From Misgurnus anguillicaudatus (taxonomy: Eukaryota > Chordata > Actinopteri > Cypriniformes > Cobitidae): a stretch of 64,000 nt of DNA. Below, in pieces: positions 22,141 to 32,454 of this stretch (its first letter is position 1; each line of letters begins with the position of its first letter). Position numbers and translations under genes: made by a program. Location: NCBI RefSeq assembly GCF_027580225.2, contig NC_073342.2, positions 15,015,001 through 15,079,000 on the forward strand, in the 5' to 3' direction. The notes under the pieces are model-generated. The model was not told the origin of the DNA, searched no databases, and was given only the letters and a program-made list of their open reading frames with translations.

Positions 22141-22576
22141 AAACAGAAAACAAAACCCACGAGGGGGCAAAACAATATAAACAGGATAACTATGTACAGA
22201 TGGATTGAACACTAAACAGGACAAGATACAAAACTACACTGAAACACTAAACTGGATTACACTTAATAATGAACTTGACAAAATACACTAAACTCTACTA
22301 GACAAGACTTCAGAAACAGCGTACTCACAGGTATAGAAACAATGCACAAGCACAGGACAACAAACACAAGGATCTTAAATAGAGGGCAACAGGTGACAGG
22401 AATTAAACAATGAAGATGAGAACAACAAGGGAGCGGGGTAAAAGAGACAAGACACAGGGAACACGTGGTCTAGTAAACCAATACTGAGACCACATGAACC
22501 CACACAAAACATGGGTCTGTCATGATTCTGCCACAAGACTAGATTAAACAAAGGACAAGATGGCAGAACCATGACA
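22141..22576 (-). mobile_element. LTR remnant, minus strand, same family as the solo LTR at 5043
   Basis: On the minus strand it starts TGTCATGGTTCTGCCATC at 22576 and ends near TTTTGCCCCCTCGTGGGTTT and TGTTTTCTGTTT at 22141. The solo LTR at 5043-5503 has the same order of landmarks (TCTAGT, TTAGTATTGGTTTA, CTGTGAGTA, GTTTTGCCCCCTCGTGGG). The last ~60 bp of the LTR, with its polyadenylation signal and CA end, are missing, and gag-like sequence follows directly. Confidence 0.7.
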
Positions 22577-22663
22577 TAATGATTATTACTGTTATGTTGT
22601 ATAAACGCCTATCACCTAATTAGATTATGAGACTTTGGCCTCAAAATATTGAGAAAATCGCCT

Positions 22664-23058
22664 TTAACTCTTTCCCCGCCAGCATTTGTCATGATTTTCA
22701 CAAAAGTTTAATGCCTTCCAGAAAATGCTCTTCTTTAAATATATAAACATACAATATATTAAATAAAAGAACAGACCCTCTGCTTTCAAACAAACAAACA
22801 AAAAGTTTTATCCATCTTTTTATCACCTCTCAAATATGGGTAGGTTTATTCAAAAACACCAAATTTTGAGATAATTCCATTTTTTTTAAGACTTTTATTA
22901 GAGATCCCATTTCAGAGTGATCCTCAAAACTTAGATGGACATACAGCTGTTTGCCCTATGGTGATACTTCCGGGTTTTATAAGTTGCGGAAGTCCTTGTG
23001 GATAATAGCAGTATTGCGGATTGAAGAGCTAACTCGTCAATGGCAGGGAAAGAGTTAA
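22664..23058 (-). mobile_element. TTAACTCTTTCCCCGCC MITE, copy 1 (degraded open frame)
   Basis: The ends TTAACTCTTTCCCCGCCAGC and CAATGGCAGGGAAAGAGTTAA-type are inverted repeats with TTAA outside. The internal landmarks CAGACCCTCTGCTTTCAAAC, ATGGGTAGGTTT and GATAATAGCAGTATTGCGGA are shared with the copies at 38816, 60618 and 63608. The open frame present in the last two copies is broken here. The right TTAA (23055-23058) is also the left TTAA of the next element. Confidence 0.8.
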
Positions 23059-23467
23059 AGGGGACATTTCACAAGACCTTTTTTAGATGTCAAAAATATT
23101 TGGTGTCCCCATAGTACGTATTTGAAGTTTTAGCTCAAAATATCATATAGATAATTTATTATAACATGTTAAAATTTCCACTTTGTAGGTGTGAGCAAAA
23201 TGTGCTGTTTTGGGTGTGCCCTTTAAAATGCAAATGAGCTGATCCCTGCACTAAATGGAAGTGCTGTGGTATTATCCCCTTCTGACATCACAGGGGGAGA
23301 CAAATTTCAATGTCCTATTTTTTCACATGCTTGCAGAGAATGGTTTAACAAAACTAAGTTACTGGGTTGATCTTTTTCACATTTTGTAGGTCGATGGAAG
23401 CACTGGGGACCCAATTATAGCACTTAAATATGAAAATAATTCAAATTTTCATGATATGTCCACTTTA
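23055..23467 (+). mobile_element. TTAAAGGGGACAT MITE, copy 2 (complete)
   Basis: The left end TTAAAGGGGACATTTCACAA and the right end TTCATGATATGTCCACTTTAA are inverted repeats, with TTAA at 23055-23058 and 23464-23467. This is the best-preserved short-subfamily copy: it has the AAAATGCAAATGAGCTGAT landmark but lacks the ~90-bp segment present in copies 3 and 4. Confidence 0.85.
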
Positions 23468-24629
23468 AAGTTGTCCAAATGAAGTGCTTAGCAACTGCAT
23501 GGACTCACAAAATGAAAGTTTTTATGTATTGTATTTGCAATAGTACATTTATAAACTATCTTCTTTGAACATTTACTTAATATCCTAATGATTTTTGCCA
23601 TAAAAGAAAAATCTATAATTTTGACCTATATATTGTATTGTTGGTTATTGCTACAAATATCCCCATCATGTGACTTTTTGTAGTCCAGGCTCATGATGGA
23701 TACATTTGTATAATGATTAAAAAAAGCATTAAACTAACATGAATGAAAAGATTTCACCTAAATGCAATTGAATTTCCGAATGCGAAATTCGAACAAATGT
23801 ATACTTTCATTATAGCGAAACGCATCAATAATGTCATTATCTAATTTTGCATTACAAAAAAATGAAAAAATCAACACTCCAGCCTAATTGCACGGATGTA
23901 TTCAGATTCAATTAAATACAGAATAAGAAGCCGAGTCGGTGAAAGAACTCGTAAACAGAGGCCATGCAGAAACTCATTATGAAATCATCAATAGCAGAAT
24001 CACGCAAATTACTCGCTCATCCTGCCGTCTTTTGTCGGGTGGCAGCCATGGCCGTAATAGTCGAGCTAAATTAAATTTTAATGTGTTTTTGATCAGCTTT
24101 GTCCGTCTCTTTTGGCTTTGGAAACTTGGAAACTTGGCTCAGCAAGGTGATGTCGTTTTCCTTTCCATATTAAATGAGTCGAGCGAGACGTCAAATGAAA
24201 ATCTGACACTTTGTAATTGCTGTGTAATGTTGTGACAGCAGAGAGTCGTGTTAATTTGAAAACTTTTGGAATGGAAACCTCATAGCAATGGTTATTGTAA
24301 CAGGCATTAGTTATATAAAGTAGCTGCATACTTAATAAATTATACGGTTTATCTGGTACACTGTTTAAATTAATGTTTTTGTGATATATAATAACTGTCT
24401 ATGGGGATAATGTGGCTTAGTTTTTAATGATAATTGCTATTAACCAAAAAGTTCAAACCCAGTCTCAAGGCGGTCTTGGTGTTGCGCTCACCATAAAGTT
24501 GGTGGATTTGGATTTGGACACAGAAACAATTTTTGTGGCGAAAAGCAAAAATATTTTTCTAGTTATTTTATATGAGCCATTATTAAGAAAGATGTATGGC
24601 TTTAAAATGTCATTTTTCTCTTCCTGCAG
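23468..24629 (+). other. Unique intronic sequence up to the acceptor
   Basis: AT-rich. 23860-24060 is free of low complexity and rich in AATTA-type words, as is common in vertebrate conserved non-coding DNA, but conservation is not shown here. It ends in the pyrimidine tract TTTTTCTCTTCCTGCAG. Confidence 0.35.
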
Positions 24630-24810
24630 GTAACCGGCCATGTGTGGTACTGACAGCAAGGGTTCATCCAGGGGAGAGCAATGCCAGCTGGGTAATGAAG
24701 GGTACACTGGAGTTCCTGTGCAGCAATGATCCTATAGCAGAGAGTTTGAGAGAGGCCTACATCTTCAAAGTCATCCCTATGCTCAACCCTGATGGGGTCA
24801 TTAATGGCAA
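24630..24810 (+). CDS. agbl1: Cytosolic carboxypeptidase exon 4 of 4 seen: zinc-binding HPGE exon
   Basis: The acceptor is TCTTCCTGCAG and the donor GTATGT at 24811. It opens with GT completing the Arg codon from the exon at 5754, then 59 codons, then AA of a split Asn codon. The segment [20 protein letters not shown] contains the M14 zinc-binding motif HxxE: His at 24665-24667 and Glu at 24674-24676. The exon closes with [15 protein letters not shown], the conserved strand before the arginine/Asn substrate-binding segment. TLEFL and [11 protein letters not shown] fit AGBL1 better than AGTPBP1 (TLEYL...). The third zinc ligand (His in a YCDxHGH block) and the catalytic Glu must lie in exons beyond the window. 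Intact, presumably functional. Confidence 0.92.
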
Positions 24811-25017
24811 GTATGTACACATACATGCACTGTAATTTTTTTTTAACACCTATCAGCCTGTAGCTACGTTAAATATTGTTAACGAGTTTGATGAGATCTA
24901 ATGTAAAACCTTCTTGCAGATCAATCTGCAAAGTATACAATTAGATCTGATCCTAGAGCAGTTAATAAAATTTAATTATTCTCATTCAAATATATGACCC
25001 TGCCTGTGTAAACCCAG

Positions 25018-25660
25018 TTAACCCTCATATTATGTTCCGGGTCAATTTGACCCGTTTTGATATTTAAGCTGTCGGATGAACCAGTTAACCTGAGATTTTA
25101 TTCTTGAAATTTTGTGACTTTTTCTCAATTATGGCCATGAACATGCATGCAAAGTTTGGAGATGCTGATATGTTTTGAAGTGTACCAAAATAATTTTGTA
25201 ACGATTTTGAGGTTCGCGGGTCAATTTGACCCGCATTTTGTTTTGTTCCAAAGCAACTGTATAGACATAAATTAAATATATATTTTAGTGTGTGTTGCTT
25301 TATTGGTGTTTAACTATCCTGAAATGGGGGTAAAAATGCTTCTCCTCACTCTTTTGAGTACTGAAAAAGACTTTTACAGACACAGATGGTAAAAGAGAGA
25401 TATCATTTCTATTTACAATGTATATGAAATGCTACTTAAGTTATCGTTTTCTTGCAGACATTTTGTCACTTTTTCTCATTTAAGGCCATGAACATGCATG
25501 CAAAGTTAGGATACACTGATGTTTTTAGAAGTGTTTTTTTTTAGCACAAATAATGCTTTTTGTTACGATTTTGATGTTCGTGGGTCAATTTGACCCATAT
25601 TTGTTTGTTCCAAGGCAACTGTATAGACACAAATTAAATACATTTATTGCATATATGTCC
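25018..25660. mobile_element. piggyBac-like element fragment with internal duplication
   Basis: TTAACCCTCATATTATG at 25018 is a TTAA-CCC terminus of the piggyBac type. It is followed by a subterminal palindrome GGGTCAATTTGACCCG (about 25038). A ~230-bp block (GGCCATGAACATGCATGCAA ... GGGTCAATTTGACCC ... GCAACTGTATAGACA) occurs twice, at about 25105-25275 and 25455-25640. No right terminus was found. Confidence 0.5.
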
Positions 25661-25954
25661 CTGAAGAGGGAAAAATTAGCTTTTCCTCACTATTTTCAGT
25701 ACTGATAAAGACTTCCTCAGACACAGAAAAGTAAATATGAACTATCATTTCTATTTTCAATGTATATAAAATACTATGTAAAGCAGATGAATTCAGACCC
25801 ACAGAAAATCCAGCGGTGAATACAGGTGATGCCAGTTGTGCCCCACAAAACATGAAACCAAAATAAGCACCATTTGTGTAAAATGCAAGAAGTCAGAAAC
25901 ACATGTTTGATGTGTGCATATCATGTAAACAGTGATTTCTTGAATTTGTACAAT

Positions 25955-26700
25955 GAGCCTCAAGAAAGCCGTGACTAGGCCTTAGTTGTAGTGGGGTGGT
26001 TTCCCGGACAGGGATTAGTTTAAAGGGATAGTTCACCCTAAAAATGAAAATAATGTCATTGACGACTCACCCTCATGTCGTTTCAAACTCATAAGGCCTC
26101 TGTTCATCTTTGGAGACACAGTTTAAAATGTTTTAGATTTAGTCCGAGAGCATTCCGACCCTTCATTTAAAATGTATGTACGGTATACTGTCTATGTCCA
26201 GAACGGTAATAAAAACATCATCAAAGTAGTCCATGTGACATCAGTGGGTCAGATAGAATTTGTTGAGGCATCGAAAATACATTTGGTCCAAAAATAACAA
26301 AAATTACCACTTTATTCAGTATTGTCTTCTCTTGCACTTGCATGTCAGCAGCGTTACTGTGCACTGAATAAAGTCGTAATTTTTGTTATTTTTGGACCAA
26401 AATATATTTTCGATGCTTCTAACTGACCCACTGATGTCACATGGACTACTTTGATGATGTTTTATTACCTTTCTGGACATGGACAGTATACCCTACATAG
26501 ATTTTCAATGGAGGGTCAGAAAGCTCTCGGACTAAATCTAAAACATCTTAAACTGTGTTTCCAAAGATGAACGGAAGTCTTACGAGTTTGGAACAACATG
26601 AGGGTGAGTCATTAATGACATTATTTTCATTTTTGAGTGAACTATCCCTTTAAACCAGTACTAGGCCTTAGTTTAATTATGAAATGTGTTTTAACAAACA
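25955..26700. mobile_element. Host repeat (GGTTTCCCGGACAGGGATTAG family) split by an insertion
   Basis: GACTAGGCCTTAGTTGTAGT and GGTTTCCCGGACAGGGATTA to the left of the insertion, and CCAGTACTAGGCCTTAGTTT to the right (26655-26680), are parts of one fish repeat with an inverted ACTAGGCCTTAGTT motif. It is interrupted by the element at 26020-26653. Confidence 0.5.
26020..26653. mobile_element. Palindromic TTAAAGGGATAGTTCACCC element (634 bp)
   Basis: The ends TTAAAGGGATAGTTCACCC and AGTGAACTATCCCTTTAA are inverted, with TTAA at both edges (26020-26023, 26650-26653). The arms are inverted along nearly the whole length: for instance AAATAACAAAAATTACCACTT at 26294-26314 mirrors the TCGTAATTTTTGTTATTTTT region near 26371. 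Predicted to form a ~300-bp stem hairpin if transcribed. Confidence 0.85.
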
Positions 26701-28090
26701 TGCCTTACTAAAAATATTGGTGTCTATCCAGCATTCTGCGCTAGAGTATTCATGACTGCCACCGACATCTGTAGTCAGGGTATTTCTTTCTGCTTTACAG
26801 CTCAGTCACCATCATGTCCGACAGAGACATGCACCATATTAAGTCATTAAAACTCTCATATATCACCAAAGTGTCACACTTTTCGCGTCTAGATAGTATT
26901 TACATGTGTAAAACCGATATAGAGGTCAGCATTGTGGCCGTTCCCATTGAACAGCTTCTCTCTAAGGCTTATCAACACTCTATTCAGAGTCGGGGAAATG
27001 ATCGATTCTCCTCGCAGCTTCCTCACAACTGTGACCCGATTTCCTTGCAAAGCGAGTCGAGAGGAGCAGGTCTCCTCTGTTGCACGGCTTTCCCCTTATC
27101 TCAAGTCGTGTATGGGGAGCTTCTGTACCGAGCGCCATTGATCAGAATGCTAACTGTATTAGATTGGCTCTTCAGAGAATGGGGGTGTAGATCGGTGGGC
27201 GGCGGTTAAAAGATAGACGATTATTCAGTGCGATGAAGTATAGTCAACACTAGCAAAGGTGGGGAATCAATGCAGACATGGAGTCTGAGCATTTACAAGT
27301 GCTTAAACTAGGCAAAAAATGTATTTATATGACAGTCAAAAGTGTTCAGGAAGTGGATGCGTCAGCCAAGTTTCACTGGCATATGTACAGTAAAGGGGAT
27401 CACGTGCACTACCCAGAGTTCCCATCTCTGATGCAACGCTCATTCTTATGTAAACCAATACAATCCCACGCCTTTTTTTTTTAAACCAATGTTCTGTTTG
27501 TTTTCCAAGCAGCCCCCACGAATTTCCATGACGGAGTTCGATTTTGCCTCAACAAGCGTGAATTCACCTGTATGGTGTTCATTGCTGTGCGGTGGCCTTA
27601 ATTGAGAGGTTCGGGTCGGCCTGTTGCTTGGTGACAGGTCTGAGATACACTTAAGCAACGATCTTATGTCCTCAATAACGCCAATATTGTCAATAAACTG
27701 CTGTAGGTGCAGTCAGAAAGCTATGGTGTATGCATTATGAATAACCAAGTTATTAAAAGTAGGAATATTTATTCACTCTATGCTATTTCTCTGAAGGTTT
27801 TTATAAACCTAAAAAGTTTATTACAATATTCATTATGCACCCAGGCATTTACATGACCACAGCTCACTTACGGTACTGTAGAAAACTTCGGAGCCCACCT
27901 TTAAGATCGGACGGCTTCTTCTAAATATGGACGCTACGGTCAGATTCATTTATATGGTAATGCAGTATTGCATAGATATAAATACAGCGGTGTTGCAGGC
28001 CCTTTGAAATGGAAATGGTGGGGTGTGAAAAGGTCACATTTGCTTCCATCATAGACGGTGGAAATTTTGAAAGGAATTATTCGTAATGTA
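26654..28090. other. Unique intronic sequence with an unassigned 131-codon open frame
   Basis: 26814-27209 (+) is the longest open frame outside repeats. It starts at ATG in the context ACCATCATGTCC, and a possible acceptor (CTTTACAG) lies 24 bp upstream. The product (MSDRDMHHIKSL... to ...CRSVGGG) matches no family I know and has no low complexity. It may be chance within a conserved non-coding block. The rest of the interval shows nothing recognisable. Confidence 0.2.
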
Positions 28091-28107
28091 GGCCAAATGG
28101 GCTGATG

Positions 28108-28141
28108 TGTGTGTATTATTATTATTATTATTATCATTATA
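28108..28141. repeat. (ATT)n microsatellite
   Basis: An uninterrupted ATT run with one ATC variant at the end. Confidence 0.9.
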
Positions 28142-28557
28142 TTTTTTTGTTAAACCCTTTGTCTGTTTTGAATCATGCGCTCCTGCAAACAGTGAAAACT
28201 AGTTTATACAAATCAGACAGGAGTTTTCATTCACTTTTTATTATTATAATCTATTTTAAAATGCTTTTATACAGGTAACAATGTAATCTGATGATAAAAA
28301 TGTATTACATTTGCATTTGCAGCTTACTGTCTGACTCAGATATTGTATATGATATGATATCTGACATATACAAAACAATACAAGTTGTGACCCAGTATTC
28401 TACTTTAAATCATCCTACATATTTAAAGACCATTTTGTGAAAATATATCCTTGAAATGACTTAAGTAAGCTCATGTCAAGATTGAAATCAATGTGAAATC
28501 AATGATTGAAATTAAACTTGCTTCTAATCTCAAAATTAGATTGAGACTTTAGCCAAC

Positions 28558-29342
28558 TGGGTGATTCTCACGAAATCCAGATTTAGAAGGTCTCCAGCAT
28601 CAGAATTTTTAAAAAAGCCCCTGAAGCCATTTTTTTGCACAGATTTTTTCTTATCAATTTACTATAATTATTATTTTTAGAGGATTTAAAAAATATTTCC
28701 TATAGAATTATTTAAATTTTTTAGATTATCATTATCAAAATTATCATTACCGCAACATGATATTACATTAAATGTTTCGGTAATGAGAACTAAAAGGCTG
28801 TCTAGGTACTATGACAAACAAAATTTTAACTTTAATCTGGAGAGAAAAAATAAAAACTGCTTACCTGGTAGCCATCTTGAGTGTCACAGTCAATTATGTC
28901 CCTTCCAAATTTTTTAAAAAATGTTAGTTACTTGAGGACTTAAACAATGATTGAAAATTGTTGCGGAGGATGAAAAAATTGGTCTTGGACACATTTATAT
29001 TCCTTATTATCGTCTCTACATTTACTAATGATCACCAAATACCACATGTTTCTTTACTGTAAATGTTTGTAGTATAAGATGCACTGAAGCTTTTTATTTT
29101 TTTAGATTTTTTTAATTATAAATATTTCCATGTCAAAGAACCCAAATCCAATCATGGACACGTTGCGGTAATGAAAATGTTCCCCTTAAATGTGAAAAAA
29201 CAACAAAATTGTTTTTTATGATGTAATTTGAAATCATGTGCAAAATAGTACATGAAGAGATGTTTATAACTGTATGCTTATTATTTTGATAACATTTACT
29301 TTTCTTGACACCTTGCAAGTCTAATTTCGCGAGAATCACCCA
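28558..29342. mobile_element. TGGGTGATTCTC element, copy 1 (785 bp)
   Basis: The termini TGGGTGATTCTCACGAAAT and ATTTCGCGAGAATCACCCA are inverted repeats. The interior repeats a TCATTACCGCAACA / TTGCGGTAATGA word in both orientations (about 28745, 28780, 29164) plus CATCCTCCGCAACAATTTTC-like words. No transposase. Other copies are at 31558, 41026 and 42160. Confidence 0.8.
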
Positions 29343-29393
29343 ACTTGGCAACGCTTTGAGACCAGCCAGCCACCTTAGGCAGTTTAAACGGTT

Positions 29394-29924
29394 TTAAAGG
29401 GGTCATATTATGAGATTTTTTTAGGATGTAAAATAAATCTTTGGTGTCCCCAGAGTGCATATGTGAAGTTTTAGCTCAAAATACTCCACAGATAATTTAT
29501 TATAGCATGTTAAAATTGCTAATTTGTAGGCCTGAGCAAAAGTGTGCCGTTTTTGGGGTGTGTTGTTTAAAATGCAAATGAGCTGATGAAATGCAAACAC
29601 TGATCACAATGATGGTGGTTTGTTGTAATTGAAACTCAATTGTGCTTTCAAGTACTTTTTTCTTTCTCTTTTTCTCTCTGCACTAAATGGTAGTGCTGTG
29701 GTTGGATAGTGCAGATAAAGGGGGCGGTATTATTGTAATTCGCCTACAAAACAGGCAAAATCTGAACAACCTAATGTTTCACACGTTTGCAGAAAATTGC
29801 TTACCAAAACAAAGTTACTGGGTTGATCTTTATTACATTTTCTAGTTTGAGAGAAGCACTGGGGACCCAATTATAGCACTTAAACATGGAAAAAGTCTGA
29901 TTTTCAAGCTATGACCCCTTCAAA
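29394..29924 (+). mobile_element. TTAAAGGGGACAT MITE, copy 3 (long subfamily)
   Basis: The left end TTAAAGGGGTCATATTATGA and the usual landmarks (GTGAAGTTTTAGCTCAAAAT, AAAATGCAAATGAGCTGATG, CACTGGGGACCCAATTATAG) are present. The right end is ATGACCCCTTCAA. Compared with copies 1 and 2 it contains ~90 extra bases (about 29585-29680) also found in copy 4, so those copies are deletion derivatives or this is a separate subfamily. Confidence 0.8.
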
Positions 29925-31557
29925 GCAGGGGCAAATGCACTGTACAGCAATTGTAAAATTTGTGTACCTTTTGTTATCTATCAAACACTATGGGAAACAC
30001 ATAAACATCCTCTTTTTTTAGTTGGTTGGTGATAAAACAGTGAATTTTGGCTCCCAAGGTGCTGTTTATGTAGCATGTAGCATTAGCTCGTGGAGAGATC
30101 TCGGTGGCGATTGTTCCTTCTGCTGAAAATTGGAAAAAGACAATCCGTTCTGCATTTGGTCGACAATAGGGATTTGAAAAGACGTGACGGCGGTTCTGCA
30201 TTTGCTGTTATCTCACAGAGCGAGAGAGCGACACGTAGGGAATGAGATTACATACTCTGTTTTGTGCATCGGCATGGCTTGGGACAAACAAGTGATGTTG
30301 TGAACAGACTCATGAGGTTTCGAGGTTATATTTGACGTACGGGATTGACATTGCGGGCTCCCGAATGAATCGCATGTCAGCTTTGCGTAAACCATAGCGA
30401 TGTATCCCAGTGCTCCCTATCAGCCCTGCTGTCTGTACTTGCAGTGAACTTGAGAGGATGGTAGATGTTCCTGTGGCTCAATTGCTGGAGCACTAGTAAA
30501 ATCTAAAACCCAGTTTTGTGGATCCAACCAACTGAAGCTAGGAGATAACCGAACGTCTATTGATCTTAATATGAAATGACCAATTATTTAGCATTCACAA
30601 CAGAGGACAGCTGTATCCGATTCAATGATTACTGCACATATTTGATAACTACTCCACATTTTTCTCAAGCCAAGCAGATTTGAGCCATTTAGGGTGAATC
30701 GCATGAATCATCAAGCCGGAGGCTGGCACAGACCAGGCTGAGCTCATCACAGTCGAGCGGGCATATGCCAACGTACAGTCTGTGACCAATCGGCAAATGA
30801 AGTCTCTCATAAGAAGCCAGCGCTTGTGTGGGCTAACATCCCAGCTACTGTGTGGTGTTGGATACAAACATGAGCGGCCTATTTGCTTGGCAAAATGAAG
30901 CAATAAACAAACAGTAAATCGTTCTTTGTTAGTTCTCATGCAAGATGCCAACGAAAGATGGTGTTTAATCGTGTTTGAAATTGAATTAGCTTTTGTTTGA
31001 CCGCTGTGACTGGTGGAAAACTTGAAGTGTGTGATGTCTAATTTTGATGCATACGCCGGTGGAACTTTAAAGCTGATTTTATTGGCGTGTTAGATCACAG
31101 AATGGGTGAAATGGGGATAATAATCACATCTGTTGGCTTATGGCTAATGCCAATAATGCGGTACTGTGGTGACCCATTGTTTTTTCAAAGACATTAGATG
31201 GACAAATGTTGCAAGAAGAATTACATGTGGTGGATAAACTGTTATCCAACATAAAATTTGCCTACCGCGAAATGCATCTAGTTGAAAAATGTAATGTAAT
31301 ATCTGTTAATTATATTCCATTATTGTTGTACAAAGCTATTAGAATTATTCATATTTGTAAATAAAAATGTATAAATAATATACAAATATTTGTATAACTT
31401 TTAAGACATCTGATAATAATATATACAGTTTTACTAAGAATTACAAATTGATGGATTTAATTTATTATTTGATCAACTTATATTTTGTTCTGTTATTTGT
31501 TATTCTCCGTGTGGTTTGCTTAGACAAAAGTTTCCTTTAAAAGTTAACATGACTACC
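29925..31557. other. Unique intronic sequence
   Basis: No repeats or exons recognised. 30050-30480 has a more balanced composition and may contain regulatory sequence, which is untested here. Confidence 0.3.
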
Positions 31558-32374
31558 CGGGTGATTCTCACGAAACCATTGAAACACCAGGGCACTAATG
31601 ATTTTAGCTTTAAAATGTGTAATATAGTAACATTAAAAAGCATCAGAATTAACACAATACTGTGTTCTTACCTTGCAATGTGTGATTTCAACATAAGAAT
31701 TTATAATTGGTAATTTTATCTCATTTTCTGCTGAAATTCTCATTACCGCAATGTGTCCGGCTGTGTTTGAACATGCGTTCAATATTCATGTATAATAATA
31801 ATGAAGAAAAATTAGGAAAATTATGTTTCCATGCCTGATGTTCTCATCCTCCGCAACACTTTTTGAGAACAGTTTAAGCACACATACAGAATTTTAATAA
31901 AGTTTGATTTTGAGTGACAAAGCACATGGACCAGTTACTTCAAGATGGCTACCAGGTAAGATCATTTTTTTACAGTTAATTTGAAATATTGTCTTGTCAG
32001 AATGCTTACACAACATTTTGATTATCATTACCGCAACAGATGCTTATTAAATGTTAATTTAATTAATAAAAGCATAATACTTTCATTTTAAATGCATGTG
32101 CAGAATCTCCAAATTATGTTCTTTCAGGTTTGTCATGTCATTTTGAAAATATGTCAATATTTTCTGACTGTTGCGGTAATGAGATATTTTAGGACTAATT
32201 TTTTAAATTATGTTACAAAAAGTGTTAAATGATAAGTAAAAGTTTTTAAATTAATGTTCCCATTTACTCCAGACTTTGTTTTTCAATGTCTGGTGGGAAA
32301 AAAAGTAAATTTAAGCTATTTTTACATTTTCATGCTTAACATTTTTAAAACCAAGTTTTCATGAGAATCACCCA
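31558..32374. mobile_element. TGGGTGATTCTC element, copy 2 (817 bp)
   Basis: The termini CGGGTGATTCTCACGAAA and TTTTCATGAGAATCACCCA are present. CATTACCGCAA at 31743 and 32027 and TTGCGGTAATGAG near 32172 repeat the internal word. It is diverged from copy 1 in the middle but keeps GATGGCTACCAGGTAAG and TTCTCATCCTCCGCAACA. Confidence 0.75.
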
Positions 32375-32454
32375 CCCTGCAGTATTTATTTAGAAAGGAT
32401 TTGGTGGATAAGCTGTGGCAATTTTGATCATTCATTTCCTTGTTGTGTAAATGC

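Larger units (their letters stand above)
5908..24629 (+). other. 18.7-kb intron of the carboxypeptidase gene
   Basis: It is bounded by the GTAAGT donor at 5908 and the TTCCTGCAG acceptor ending at 24629, and the flanking exons join in frame through a split CGT (Arg) codon. It contains most of the repeats listed between 7.5 and 23.5 kb. No other host gene was recognised on either strand. Confidence 0.85.
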
